From assembly GCF_000828655.1 (NCBI RefSeq), contig NZ_AP014509.1, forward strand, positions 1,798,001-1,862,000: a stretch of 64,000 bases of DNA, read 5' to 3'. This document shows positions 45,748 through 53,621 of this stretch, in pieces. The position numbers and the translations under genes are program-made. This stretch comes from Thermotoga caldifontis AZM44c09 (GTDB lineage Bacteria > Thermotogota > Thermotogae > Thermotogales > DSM-5069). The notes beneath the pieces were generated by a model that ran no database searches, had not been told where the DNA came from, and saw only the letters and a list, made by a program, of their open reading frames with translations. Every line of letters begins with the position of its first letter. The first letter of the stretch is position 1.

Positions 45748-46310
45748 AAAGCGTTCGTTTCGTCGTGGGTGCACGCAGTGTTGAACAGTTTCCACAACCG
45801 CTGGCCGGCGAGGTTTGCTTCGCCGGAAGGTCGAACGTTGGGAAATCAACGCTTCTCAACGTCCTCTTCAACCAGAAAATTGCTCGGGTGAGTAAGACAC
45901 CGGGTAAAACAAGGACGATCAACTTTTACCTCGTCAACGAGCGTTACTACTTTGTGGATCTACCTGGATACGGTTACGCTGCCGTCTCCAAGTTGGAAAG
46001 ACAACTCTGGAAGAAACTCATTGAAAGTTATTTTTCACTGAGAAGGGAAGAGATCAAGCTCAGCGTTTTACTGGTTGACAGTAGACTCGACGTCCAGGAA
46101 AGTGATAGAATGTTCGTAGAGTACTGTGCGTATTACGGGTTGAACCTGTTGATCGTGTTGAGTAAGACGGATAAGCTCAGTGAAGCTCAGCTACAAAAAG
46201 TGGTAAGATACTTTTCAGAACAGTTCAGTAGCGAAGTGATAGCTTATTCCGCGTTGAACCGGAGGGGTGTCAAGGAGATCGTCGAAAGAATCACAAAAGC
46301 TCTGGAATAA
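45738..46310 (+). CDS. engB: ribosome-biogenesis GTPase EngB/YsxC
   Basis: 190 residues. G1 [10 protein letters not shown] (about 29-38), G2 TPGKTRT, G3 DLPGYGYA (about 74), G4 SKTD (about 138) and G5 SAL. It acts late in 50S assembly. It overlaps the lon end by ten bases, so it is translationally coupled; after its stop comes the structured gap before the HD-GYP gene. Confidence 0.95.
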   Translation: MFVKSVRFVVGARSVEQFPQPLAGEVCFAGRSNVGKSTLLNVLFNQKIARVSKTPGKTRTINFYLVNERYYFVDLPGYGYAAVSKLERQLWKKLIESYFSLRREEIKLSVLLVDSRLDVQESDRMFVEYCAYYGLNLLIVLSKTDKLSEAQLQKVVRYFSEQFSSEVIAYSALNRRGVKEIVERITKALE

Positions 46311-46316
46311 AAAATT

Positions 46317-46507
46317 CCTGCCGGGGCTGTCCCCTCAGCGGAGAGAAAGCGGAGACGATCGAAAAAAACCGGGTAAGGGGGGATAGCCATGAAAAAACTG
46401 TGGAAGATACTGCTCATTGCCGGAAGTTTCTTGGCAATGTTGATTTCTGCGATTGGTAATATTGAAGTTTGGTGAGACGTTGAAATCGCGCGGGCACCCC
46501 CGGCAGG
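46317..46507. repeat. long-range inverted repeat flanking a peptide gene
   Basis: CCTGCCGGGG (46317-46326) is perfectly complementary to CCCCGGCAGG (46498-46507). The 5' arm can alternatively form a local hairpin GGGG-CTGT-CCCC (46323-46334), and the 3' arm a local hairpin GCACC/GGTGC (46495-46499 and 46507-46511 area) near the HD-GYP ribosome site. The peptide gene lies between the arms. Confidence 0.5.
46389..46475 (+). CDS. 28-residue hydrophobic peptide (possible leader or signalling peptide)
   Basis: ATG 46389 has a very strong AAGGGGGG site seven bases upstream. The 28 residues begin MKKLWKILLIAGSF, continue hydrophobic (about residues 7-23) and end GNIEVW, so it resembles a short signal sequence or single membrane helix. 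It matches no family I recognise. It lies between engB and the membrane HD-GYP gene, within a long-range inverted repeat. It may be a secreted or membrane peptide, a regulatory leader, or a chance frame; the ribosome site and composition favour a real gene. Confidence 0.5.
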   Translation: MKKLWKILLIAGSFLAMLISAIGNIEVW

Positions 46508-46526
46508 TGCGAGCGGAGTTGATGAT

Positions 46527-47786
46527 GTGAGAAAGGCTTTCTTGTACTATTCTCTGTTGTTGTTCGTGCTGTACGTTTTTGCATTCATAAGCCTTCTTGA
46601 AAACCGGCCCACACAGTTGAACTGGACCTTCCTTCTGTTTCTCGCCTTCGGGATAGCCTCAGAAGCAATCGGCTTTTGGGTAAACAATGCTGTGAAACCA
46701 CAAGTGAGGATCACAGGCGGAATGCTGATAAACGTTCTAGCATCGATCGTTCTTCAGAATGCTGCCGCCATCCTGGTTGGATCTTTGTCCCTGATCTTCA
46801 CCGGTCTGTTCCTCGTGAAGAGCAAGCGGCCGACCAGCTACGTTTTCAACGTATCCCAGATAGGCCTCAGCACCTTCCTCGCATTGATAACCTACAGAAC
46901 CCTGAGAACGGAGAACCTTGTAACGAACATGTGGCTCGTACTGCTGGTAGGTATCGTTTACATGTTCTCGAACGCGATGCTGTCGGCTTTCGCCATTTAC
47001 TTCGGTGGAAACGTTGGAATGCTCGCCAGTTTAAAGCTTGCCACACGCAGTCCACTCGTGAGCGCTTCGTTCATGCTTCCGCTTGTGAGTGTTTCCTACC
47101 TGCTGTACGAGCTGGTGGGAATCTCGGCCGTGCCGCTCGTCTTCGCAATACTCACGGCGATACAGGTTGGAAACATGTTCAGGAACGAGTACGAACAGTC
47201 CAAGCTGGACAAACTCAAACTGATGGTGAAGAGTTTGGAGCTGCGCGATTTCTACACCCATGGTCACAGCGAACGTGCGGCAGAGCTCGCCTACAGCGTC
47301 GCTAAAGCTCTGGGTCTCAGCGAAAGGCTGTGCGAAAGAATAAAGATGGCCTGCATGCTGCACGACGTTGGAAAGATAGGCATACCTGACTACATCCTTG
47401 GAAAACCCGAAAAGCTCTCAGACGCCGAGTTCGAAATAATCAAGACCCATCCAGTCAAGTCCGAAGAACTGCTCAAGAGTGTCAAAGGGTTGCGAGAAGA
47501 AGCCAGATGGGTGAGACACCATCACGAACACTGGAACGGCCTTGGCTATCCGGACGGACTCTCAGGAGAGCAGATCCCGTTGCCATCGAGAATCATCGCC
47601 GTGGCGGACATTTACGAGGCTTTGACGAGCGATAGGCCTTACCGAAAGGCTTACACTAAGGAACAGGCCATCGAAATGATAAAACAGATGAGCGGGAACG
47701 TGCTCGATCCTAAGGTGGTCGAAGCTTTCCTGAAAGTCATGGGTGTGAATCACTCCGGAAACGGAACAGCGAGAGAACAAGGCTGA
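46527..47786 (+). CDS. membrane HD-GYP domain protein (cyclic-di-GMP phosphodiesterase)
   Basis: 419 residues from GTG 46527. The N-terminal half has about seven membrane helices (residues 5-225) forming an unknown sensor. The C-terminal half is HD-GYP: HGHSERAAE, LHDVGKIGIPD, HHEHWNGLGYPDGLSG and ADIYEALTSDRPYRKA, with full metal ligands and the GYP triplet. It should hydrolyse cyclic di-GMP at the membrane in response to an external or membrane signal. Its 3' end overlaps a convergent gene by 50 bases. A 28-residue peptide gene and an inverted repeat lie directly upstream. Confidence 0.9.
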   Translation: MRKAFLYYSLLLFVLYVFAFISLLENRPTQLNWTFLLFLAFGIASEAIGFWVNNAVKPQVRITGGMLINVLASIVLQNAAAILVGSLSLIFTGLFLVKSKRPTSYVFNVSQIGLSTFLALITYRTLRTENLVTNMWLVLLVGIVYMFSNAMLSAFAIYFGGNVGMLASLKLATRSPLVSASFMLPLVSVSYLLYELVGISAVPLVFAILTAIQVGNMFRNEYEQSKLDKLKLMVKSLELRDFYTHGHSERAAELAYSVAKALGLSERLCERIKMACMLHDVGKIGIPDYILGKPEKLSDAEFEIIKTHPVKSEELLKSVKGLREEARWVRHHHEHWNGLGYPDGLSGEQIPLPSRIIAVADIYEALTSDRPYRKAYTKEQAIEMIKQMSGNVLDPKVVEAFLKVMGVNHSGNGTAREQG

Positions 47787-48297
47787 CCTCTCCAACCCCC
47801 ATGTTGAGTTCCTTGGCAATCTGCTGTTCGTCCTTACCCTCCTGGTACATGAGCAGTATCTTACGCTCGATGGAAAGATCTGAGTCCTGGAGTTCGTTCT
47901 TCGAGTTTTCGGTCTCAATGGCATCTTCTTCCATCACTTTTTGTGCGTCTCGTTCCTTCACATCGCTTTCAAATCGTTCGGTCTCCACCTTACTGAAAGA
48001 ACCCATCAGCTCAGCTTCACGAACGCACAGCTGGCTGTACAGAGAGTTCGCCTGTTTGATCAGCGCTTTCATTTCCTCTATTTTTTTATCGAGCATTCTG
48101 AGTCTGAGCGCAGACATGTGACGGAACTGACCCATCAGTTCCAAAATTCTCTCCTCTAACTTTTCGTATTCTTCGTCACGCTCCGTCCGACCGCGCAAGA
48201 TTTGATTGAGGAAAACACCCCACGCGAACGCGAGAGTCACGACGGTCGATAGAACCACCAGCCAGTAGACCAGGTCGAACAAGATCCAACCCTCCAA
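47737..48297 (-). CDS. SwrB-like membrane-anchored coiled-coil protein
   Basis: 186 residues. One N-terminal membrane helix (LVYWLVVLSTVVTLAFAWGVFL), a charged coiled coil (residues 35-110), an acidic linker, and a C-terminal helix-turn-helix-like segment ILLMYQEGKDEQQIAKELNMGVGEVSLVLSL. This layout is that of SwrB/DUF6115-type proteins, linked to flagellar assembly in Bacillus. Flagellar genes are present elsewhere in the window. Its 3' end overlaps the convergent HD-GYP gene by 50 bases. Confidence 0.72.
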   Translation of the reverse strand: MEGWILFDLVYWLVVLSTVVTLAFAWGVFLNQILRGRTERDEEYEKLEERILELMGQFRHMSALRLRMLDKKIEEMKALIKQANSLYSQLCVREAELMGSFSKVETERFESDVKERDAQKVMEEDAIETENSKNELQDSDLSIERKILLMYQEGKDEQQIAKELNMGVGEVSLVLSLFRFRSDSHP

Positions 48298-48324
48298 CGT
48301 CTTTTGATTCTACACTGAAAATTG

Positions 48325-48330
48325 TATAAT
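48325..48330 (+). promoter_or_regulatory. candidate -10 element of the aldo/keto reductase gene
   Basis: A perfect TATAAT 38 bases before the ATG in a 70-base divergent gap; a weak TTTTGA lies 17 bases upstream. Confidence 0.5.
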
Positions 48331-48367
48331 CCTTTCGATCGAAATACCAGCATGAGGAGGTTGCACT

Positions 48368-49327
48368 ATGGAGTACAGAAAAGTTGGAAAATGGGGATTG
48401 AAGGTCAGTGAGCTCTCCTTGGGGAGCTGGATCACGTTCGGAAACCAGCTCGATTTCGAGTCTGCAAAAACCCTTGTTAAGAGAGCCTTCGATGCGGGTA
48501 TCAACTTTTTTGACACGGCGGAGGCTTACGCGTCCGGAATAGCAGAATCGATGCTCGGTGAGATCTTCAAATCTTTTCGGAGATCGGATCTGGTTGTCTC
48601 GACGAAGATCTTCTGGGGTGGCAATGGGCCGAACGACAGAGGACTTTCCAGGAAGCACCTTCTGGAAGGTACGTGGGCTTCACTGAAAAGGTTGCAGATG
48701 GACTACGTCGATATACTCTACTGCCACAGGCCAGACCCCGAAGTACCCATGGAGGAGATCGTCTGGACCATGGATCAGATATTGAGGAGTGGACTCGCAC
48801 TTTATTGGGGAACGTCCGAATGGAGCGCGGAACAGATAGAGTTGGCGCACGAAACTGCAAGAAGGTTGAACTGCATTCCTCCGATCGTTGAACAACCCCA
48901 GTACAACCTCCTGGTCAGAGGAAGGGTCGAACGTGAGTACGCACCCCTCTACGAAAAATACGGTATGGGAGTCACAACGTTCAGTCCCCTCGCTTCTGGT
49001 CTGCTCAGCGGTAAGTACCTCGAGGGTATTCCGAGCGATTCACGGTTGGCAAAATACGAATTCTTGAGGAAGAGATTCGAAGAAACGGGACTGTTGAGCG
49101 AGAAAACCTTTTCCAAGCTGTTGAAACTCAGAGACCTCGCTAAAGAGCTCGGTTGCACGCTCGCACAGCTTTCGATCGCCTGGATCTTGAAGAACAAAAA
49201 CGTTTCGAGCGTCATACTCGGAGTCTCAAAACTCGAGCAGTTCGATGAGAACATAAAGGCCATCGAGGTGAAAGAAAAGCTCACAGACGATGTGATGAAG
49301 CAGATCGAGACTATCCTCGCTTCCTGA
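48368..49327 (+). CDS. aldo/keto reductase (potassium-channel beta-subunit-like)
   Basis: 319 residues. (beta/alpha)8 reductase with LGSWITFG, FFDTAEAYASGIAE (catalytic Tyr), STKIF (Lys) and YCHRPDP (His), plus WGTSEWSAEQI and the C-terminal NADPH site VILGVSKLEQFDEN. It reduces aldehydes or ketones with NAD(P)H; natural substrate unknown. Its own promoter lies upstream, and its stop overlaps the hydF end by 17 bases on the other strand. Confidence 0.9.
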   Translation: MEYRKVGKWGLKVSELSLGSWITFGNQLDFESAKTLVKRAFDAGINFFDTAEAYASGIAESMLGEIFKSFRRSDLVVSTKIFWGGNGPNDRGLSRKHLLEGTWASLKRLQMDYVDILYCHRPDPEVPMEEIVWTMDQILRSGLALYWGTSEWSAEQIELAHETARRLNCIPPIVEQPQYNLLVRGRVEREYAPLYEKYGMGVTTFSPLASGLLSGKYLEGIPSDSRLAKYEFLRKRFEETGLLSEKTFSKLLKLRDLAKELGCTLAQLSIAWILKNKNVSSVILGVSKLEQFDENIKAIEVKEKLTDDVMKQIETILAS

Positions 49328-50507
49328 GGATCGGTTCCAGAACCCTGTCCAGCACCCCGTGCAGGTAAGATATGAGCATGCCGTAGTTCACGACGGGGAT
49401 GTTCAACCTGCTGGCCATTCTCATCCGCCTCATGAACGCGGCTCTGTTCAGGACACATCCACCGCAGTGGATCATGAGTTTACAGCTCGACAGTTGCTCG
49501 AGTTCGGGGAATTCTTTTCCGGCAAAGAATCTGTAGTTCAGCTGAACTTTCAGTTTCTCAGAAATCCAGCGCGGGATCTTCACCCTTCCTATATCGTCGC
49601 ACGTTGGAACGTGTGAGCACGCTTCGACGATCGCAACGGTGTCGTTGTCTTTCAGATTCTTGAGTGCCCCGATGCCGCTCAAAAACTGATCCACATCACC
49701 CTTGCTGACGCTTTCGAGGATCGAGAAGGTCGTTAGAGGAATATCCCTGGGAACGATCTTCTCGACTCTCATGATCGCTTGAGAATCGGTCACGACCAGA
49801 TCAACCTTGAAGTCCAGTTTTTCCAGAGCCCGGGCAAGCTCGGTGTCCCTCGTAACGACGGCCGTTGCGGCATGATCGATCGTCTCCCTTATCGCTTCAA
49901 CCTGGGGCATGATGAGCCTTCCTTTCGGCGCGGCGGTGTCTATCGGTACCACGAGGACGACCGTTCGATACTGACCGATGAGATGGGCCAGCATCGGCCT
50001 GGATTCTTCATCCGGCACAACGCTCGCAAGGGCGTGAAGGAGTGAGTCGATGTTCTGCCGCGTTTTTGCAGAAACTTCAACGATGGGTACCTTGAAGTCG
50101 ATGTACGCATCCTTGACACGTTTGCCCAGGTCCACTTTGTTCACGGCGATGAGGAAAGGTATTTCGAGCTGTCTGAACATCTCGACCGCGAAGCGTTCGT
50201 GTTCACTCGGCACGTCGTCCACAACCAGGATCGCTGCGTCAGCCCGGTAAAGCGACCTCTTGGCGCGTTCGACCCTCTTTTCTCCCAGAAATCCCTCGTC
50301 GTCCAGCCCAGGCGTATCGATGAGCGTCACGGGTCCTAAGGGATGTATCTCGAGCGTTTTGTAAACCGGATCTGTGGTGGTGCCAGGAACGTCGCTCACG
50401 ATGGCCACGTCCTGATTAGCGATCGCGTTGATCAAAGAAGATTTTCCAACGTTCCTCCTTCCAACGATCGCGATGTACTTCCTAAACCCTGCATGGGGAA
50501 CGTTCAT
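49311..50507 (-). CDS. hydF: [FeFe]-hydrogenase maturation GTPase HydF
   Basis: 398 residues from ATG 50507 behind CAGGAGGAAAG (the open frame reaches 50537). N-terminal GTPase with G1 GRRNVGKSS (16-24), DVPGTTTDP and NKVD, a middle dimerisation domain, and the Fe-S/scaffold ligands Cys297 (ACSH), Cys348 and Cys351 (HCGGC). It receives the iron subcluster made by HydE and HydG and delivers it to the hydrogenase. It overlaps hydE by 26 bases and is the last gene of the operon. Confidence 0.95.
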   Translation of the reverse strand: MNVPHAGFRKYIAIVGRRNVGKSSLINAIANQDVAIVSDVPGTTTDPVYKTLEIHPLGPVTLIDTPGLDDEGFLGEKRVERAKRSLYRADAAILVVDDVPSEHERFAVEMFRQLEIPFLIAVNKVDLGKRVKDAYIDFKVPIVEVSAKTRQNIDSLLHALASVVPDEESRPMLAHLIGQYRTVVLVVPIDTAAPKGRLIMPQVEAIRETIDHAATAVVTRDTELARALEKLDFKVDLVVTDSQAIMRVEKIVPRDIPLTTFSILESVSKGDVDQFLSGIGALKNLKDNDTVAIVEACSHVPTCDDIGRVKIPRWISEKLKVQLNYRFFAGKEFPELEQLSSCKLMIHCGGCVLNRAAFMRRMRMASRLNIPVVNYGMLISYLHGVLDRVLEPILRKRG

Positions 50508-51534
50508 GGTCTTTCCTCCTGTAACCAAAATCTTCACTCACTTCGTAACCGACGGACCTGACGATGTTTTTCGTGCATTCTCCACAGGCTGTATCCTTTT
50601 CGAAAATGCAGATCTTGTTTGGATACAACGTGTAGTGGGATCTGTACGGAGAAGGGGTAAAATTCGGCATGATGACGTTCGCTCCACATTTCAAAGCGAG
50701 CTGTCGGCCGAACGGATGTATCGTCCCGAGTGCCGTCGTCGCTGGAATGTTCGCGTCCGGCAAGAACAATCTGGTGAGCGCGATCAGCTTCAGAACCTTC
50801 GTCAAATCGCCCACCTTGCTGTCACGCAACGGGGTATCCGGGTGCGGTATGAAAGGACCGATGCCGACCATATCCGCATCGAGTTCGTAGACAAAGAGCA
50901 CGTCTTTGGCCAGCGCCACGTCGTTCTGACCAGGTAAGCCGACCATGGAACCTGCTCCTGTTTCGTAACCGAGCTGTTTCAGCTTGATGAGATGGGACTT
51001 TCGGATCTGAAAGGAATCGTTCGGGTGCAACTTTTTGTAGAGTTCCTCATCGGCTGTTTCGTGACGCATCAAATATCTGTCTGCCCCAAGGTTTTTCCAG
51101 TATTCATATTCCTCGAAATCTCTTTCACCTATGGAGAGAGTTATCGCCACGTTGAGTCGCTTGATCCGCAGAATCATTTCTCCAACCATCTCGGTGGTGT
51201 AATATGGGTCTTCTCCGGATTGGAGCACCACTGTCTTTATTCCCATCTCGGCGATCAGCTTCGCACGTTCGACGATCTCGTCCACACTCATCCGGTACCG
51301 TTTGACGTTCTTGTTCGACGCCCTGATACCGCAGTACAGACAGTCGTTCCTGCAGTAGTTAGAGAACTCTATGATGCCACGCAGGTAGACCTGCTTTCCA
51401 AGGTATTTCTGCCTGATCTCATCGGCCAGTGCGAAGAGCTCTTCGTTCAGTTCGTCGTTCGACATCACCCAGGCGACTTCCTCAAGCGTCACTCGTTCTG
51501 GATGTCGAACGATCTTTTCGAGCACACCGTACAC
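50482..51534 (-). CDS. hydE: [FeFe]-hydrogenase maturation radical SAM enzyme HydE
   Basis: 350 residues from GTG 51534 with AGGGTGG six bases upstream; a longer GTG at 51552 lacks a ribosome site, and family alignment supports the shorter form. Radical SAM cluster Cys61, Cys65, Cys68 (CRNDCLYC), SGEDPYY, and the optional second cluster Cys309, Cys317, Cys320. It works with HydG and HydF to build the H-cluster. It overlaps the small cysteine-rich gene before it and hydF after it. Confidence 0.95.
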   Translation of the reverse strand: MYGVLEKIVRHPERVTLEEVAWVMSNDELNEELFALADEIRQKYLGKQVYLRGIIEFSNYCRNDCLYCGIRASNKNVKRYRMSVDEIVERAKLIAEMGIKTVVLQSGEDPYYTTEMVGEMILRIKRLNVAITLSIGERDFEEYEYWKNLGADRYLMRHETADEELYKKLHPNDSFQIRKSHLIKLKQLGYETGAGSMVGLPGQNDVALAKDVLFVYELDADMVGIGPFIPHPDTPLRDSKVGDLTKVLKLIALTRLFLPDANIPATTALGTIHPFGRQLALKCGANVIMPNFTPSPYRSHYTLYPNKICIFEKDTACGECTKNIVRSVGYEVSEDFGYRRKDHERSPCRV

Positions 51535-51763
51535 ACTCGACCACCCTCTCACAGAACTTTCTGAGTTCCTCGTTCAATCCGTCTGCTTCCACGAAGACCA
51601 CGTAGTTTTCATCCTCGAATGCCACCGCTGGAGGAAGAAACCTCTCCCTGCCGGCCCTGAGATTTGGAATGTGACTGATCCTTCTGCCGACTTTCTCACA
51701 CACCCACACCTTGCAGTTGAACATCTCCGCGATCTGTTTCAGCAATTCTTCACAGTCTGACAT
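51482..51763 (-). CDS. small cysteine-rich protein of the hyd maturation operon (TM1268-like)
   Basis: About 93 residues from ATG 51763 (GTG 51766 also possible), GGGAG six bases upstream. Five to six Cys: near the N-terminus (SDCEE, FNCKVWVCEKVG) and C-terminus (KFCERVVECVRCARK). No known domain. In T. maritima an uncharacterised gene (TM1268) also lies between the HydG and HydE genes, as here, which suggests an accessory role in hydrogenase assembly. That is inference only. It overlaps hydG by 14 bases and hydE by 53. Confidence 0.7.
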   Translation of the reverse strand: MSDCEELLKQIAEMFNCKVWVCEKVGRRISHIPNLRAGRERFLPPAVAFEDENYVVFVEADGLNEELRKFCERVVECVRCARKDRSTSRTSDA

Positions 51764-53174
51764 CACGTTCTCCCGCCTCTAATCTCTGAAGGAGTTTCTC
51801 CACAACTTTTCTCCGTTCCTGTGGCATTCTTTCAAGCTCACTCTGGATGAGCCTTTCTCCAACCTTCCTGGTCTCTTCGGAGGCGTAGTCGAGTAAGTAC
51901 TCTTTGAACGTAAGCAACGCGTTCGGGGTGCAGAATTCTTTCACGAATCCCGGTATGGCGAACTCCATGAAGTGCTGGCCCGTTCTGCCGGCCCTGTAAC
52001 ACGCCGTGCAGAAGGATGGAATGTAACCGTTCTCGGCGAGTTCCCGCATCACTTCGTCGAGTGACCTCGTGTCGCCCAAGATGAACTGGCTCTTCTTCAC
52101 GATTTCTGGATCCTGACTCGAATAAGATCCAACACCTATGCTCGAACCAGCGTCTATCTGAGACACTCCAAGCTTCAAACCTTCACGTCTTATGTCCGGA
52201 CTTTCCCGCGCCGTCAGGATCATGCCCGTGTACGGAACGGACAACCTTATGATCGCTATGAGTCGCTTGAACTGTTCGTCGCTCACCGGGTTAGGCGGTC
52301 TGTGAGCGAGAGGTGTGTTCACCGCTGGTTCTATCCTCGGGAAAGATATCGTGTGTGGACCCACTCCGAACCTTTCTTCTAAATGCTTCGTGTGGTACAT
52401 CAGACCCATCACTTCGAACTTCCAATCGTACAGGCCGAACAGCGCACCTATTCCCACATCGTCTATGCCGGCGAGCATCGCCCTGTCGAGACCGAACAGC
52501 CGGTACATGTAGGAGGCTTTGGGGCCCTTCGGATGGTACTTTTTGTAGGTGAGCAAATGGTAAGTCTCCTGAAAGATCTGAAAAGTCCCTATGCCCACTT
52601 CTTTGATGATCCTGTAGCCCTCTATCGTCTGGGGAGCCGCGTTGACGTTGACTCGTCTGATCTCCCCATTTCCATTCTTGAAACTGTAGATCTTCTCGAT
52701 CGTTCTGGCTATGAACTGGGGTGAATACATGGGATGCTCTCCGAACACGACTATCAGCCTCTTGTGGCCCTTAGAGGTGAGGGCGTACAGTTCGGCTTCG
52801 AGCTCCTCTTCGCTCAACGTTTTCCTGATCACCTGGGAATTCTCGATCCTGAATCCACAGTAAGAACAGTTGTTGATGCAGTGATTGCCTATGTACAGCG
52901 GTGCGAAGAGAACGATCCTTTTTCCGTAGATTTCCTCTTTCAGCTTTCTCGCCGCTTGGAATATGATCTCTATCTGTTCTGGTTTCTCTGCGTTCAGGAG
53001 TGTCGCAGTTTCCCTCGGTGTGAGTCTCTCTTTCTGGAGCGATTTTTCAACGATCTCTTGGACCTGTTTCGTATCGGGATTCTTCGTTTCCTCCAGCAGC
53101 TGTTCTATTTCTGCATGTGGTATGAAACTTTCCCGATCTTCTATACTTTCGATCTTCTTCAAAAGCACCGTCAT
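51750..53174 (-). CDS. hydG: [FeFe]-hydrogenase maturation radical SAM tyrosine lyase HydG
   Basis: 474 residues from ATG 53174 behind AGGTGG. N-terminal radical SAM cluster Cys99, Cys103, Cys106 (CINNCSYC) and the C-terminal auxiliary cluster ligands Cys389, Cys392 and Cys415 (CTACYRAG ... EFC) that mark HydG rather than ThiH. It splits tyrosine to make the CO and CN ligands on an Fe synthon for the H-cluster. It starts ten bases after the small regulator-like gene. Confidence 0.96.
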   Translation of the reverse strand: MTVLLKKIESIEDRESFIPHAEIEQLLEETKNPDTKQVQEIVEKSLQKERLTPRETATLLNAEKPEQIEIIFQAARKLKEEIYGKRIVLFAPLYIGNHCINNCSYCGFRIENSQVIRKTLSEEELEAELYALTSKGHKRLIVVFGEHPMYSPQFIARTIEKIYSFKNGNGEIRRVNVNAAPQTIEGYRIIKEVGIGTFQIFQETYHLLTYKKYHPKGPKASYMYRLFGLDRAMLAGIDDVGIGALFGLYDWKFEVMGLMYHTKHLEERFGVGPHTISFPRIEPAVNTPLAHRPPNPVSDEQFKRLIAIIRLSVPYTGMILTARESPDIRREGLKLGVSQIDAGSSIGVGSYSSQDPEIVKKSQFILGDTRSLDEVMRELAENGYIPSFCTACYRAGRTGQHFMEFAIPGFVKEFCTPNALLTFKEYLLDYASEETRKVGERLIQSELERMPQERRKVVEKLLQRLEAGERDVRL

Positions 53175-53184
53175 ACTCACCACC

Positions 53185-53427
53185 TCACCTGATCGGCATG
53201 GTCCTGACCTTCACACCTCTCACCTGACCAAGCTTTCCAGTCAAACTACCCACAGTATCGTTGTTTGCCTTCAGAACGAGGAGAATGATTGCCATGTTCT
53301 CGTCCGGCACGGGATAACCCACCCTGAGTCGTACCACATCGGCAAATTCATGAAGAAGCTCGTTCACCTGTCGGTACGCGTTCTGCCTGTCTTCCACAAC
53401 GATGTTGACGATGTAGAACCTTTCCAA
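53185..53427 (-). CDS. TM1266-family iron-only hydrogenase system regulator
   Basis: 80 residues from TTG 53427, which gives the family N-terminus MERFYIVNIVVEDRQNAYRQV. The frame stays open to GTG 53514 but would then translate through a hairpin. The ACT-like fold (LRVGYPVPDENMAIILLVLKANND, TGKLGQVRGVKVRT) matches the small protein encoded with HydE/HydG in many hydrogen producers. Its regulatory role is proposed in the family name, not proven. AAGGGGG, its ribosome site, lies in the 3' arm of a hairpin. First gene of the operon. Confidence 0.88.
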   Translation of the reverse strand: MERFYIVNIVVEDRQNAYRQVNELLHEFADVVRLRVGYPVPDENMAIILLVLKANNDTVGSLTGKLGQVRGVKVRTMPIR

Positions 53428-53434
53428 AATTAAA

Positions 53435-53463
53435 GCCCCCTTCCTCTCACCGAGAAAGGGGGC
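53435..53463 (-). terminator. terminator/attenuator-like hairpin in the hyd operon leader
   Basis: GCCCCCTT and AAGGGGGC (outer arms at 53435-53442 and 53456-53463, 8 pairs, plus a short inner CTC/GAG helix) are followed on the minus strand by TTTAATTTT. The 3' arm is also the ribosome site of the TM1266-type gene, so folding would block either elongation or initiation. Confidence 0.6.
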
Positions 53464-53528
53464 AAATAGTACGCAGATGCCTCCCTTCCTCGGTGTCAGA
53501 TTTGACTCCTCCACCTCAGAAGGTCCAC

Positions 53529-53546
53529 AAGTGAATTATATCACAA
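53529..53546 (-). promoter_or_regulatory. Rex operator over the -10 element of the hyd maturation promoter
   Basis: The minus strand reads TTGTGA-TATAAT-TCACTT. The Rex consensus is TTGTGA-N6-TCACAA, so 10 of the 12 defined bases match. The N6 spacer is a perfect TATAAT -10 box, preceded by TGA as an extended -10, so bound Rex would exclude RNA polymerase. Confidence 0.75.
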
Positions 53547-53621
53547 ATGGGTCACTGGTCATGGTCGATGGGTGTGCCGTGGTAAAATACATTTAACAGG
53601 ATTTTTAAAAGAGGGCAGAAC

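Noticed and set aside
46311-46388. Known cyclic-di-GMP riboswitch before the HD-GYP gene
   Set aside because: The location is suggestive, but I cannot find the conserved core of either the type I or type II aptamer.
53428-53514. Longer start for the TM1266-type gene
   Set aside because: It would translate the hairpin; the family N-terminus begins at the TTG with a ribosome site.
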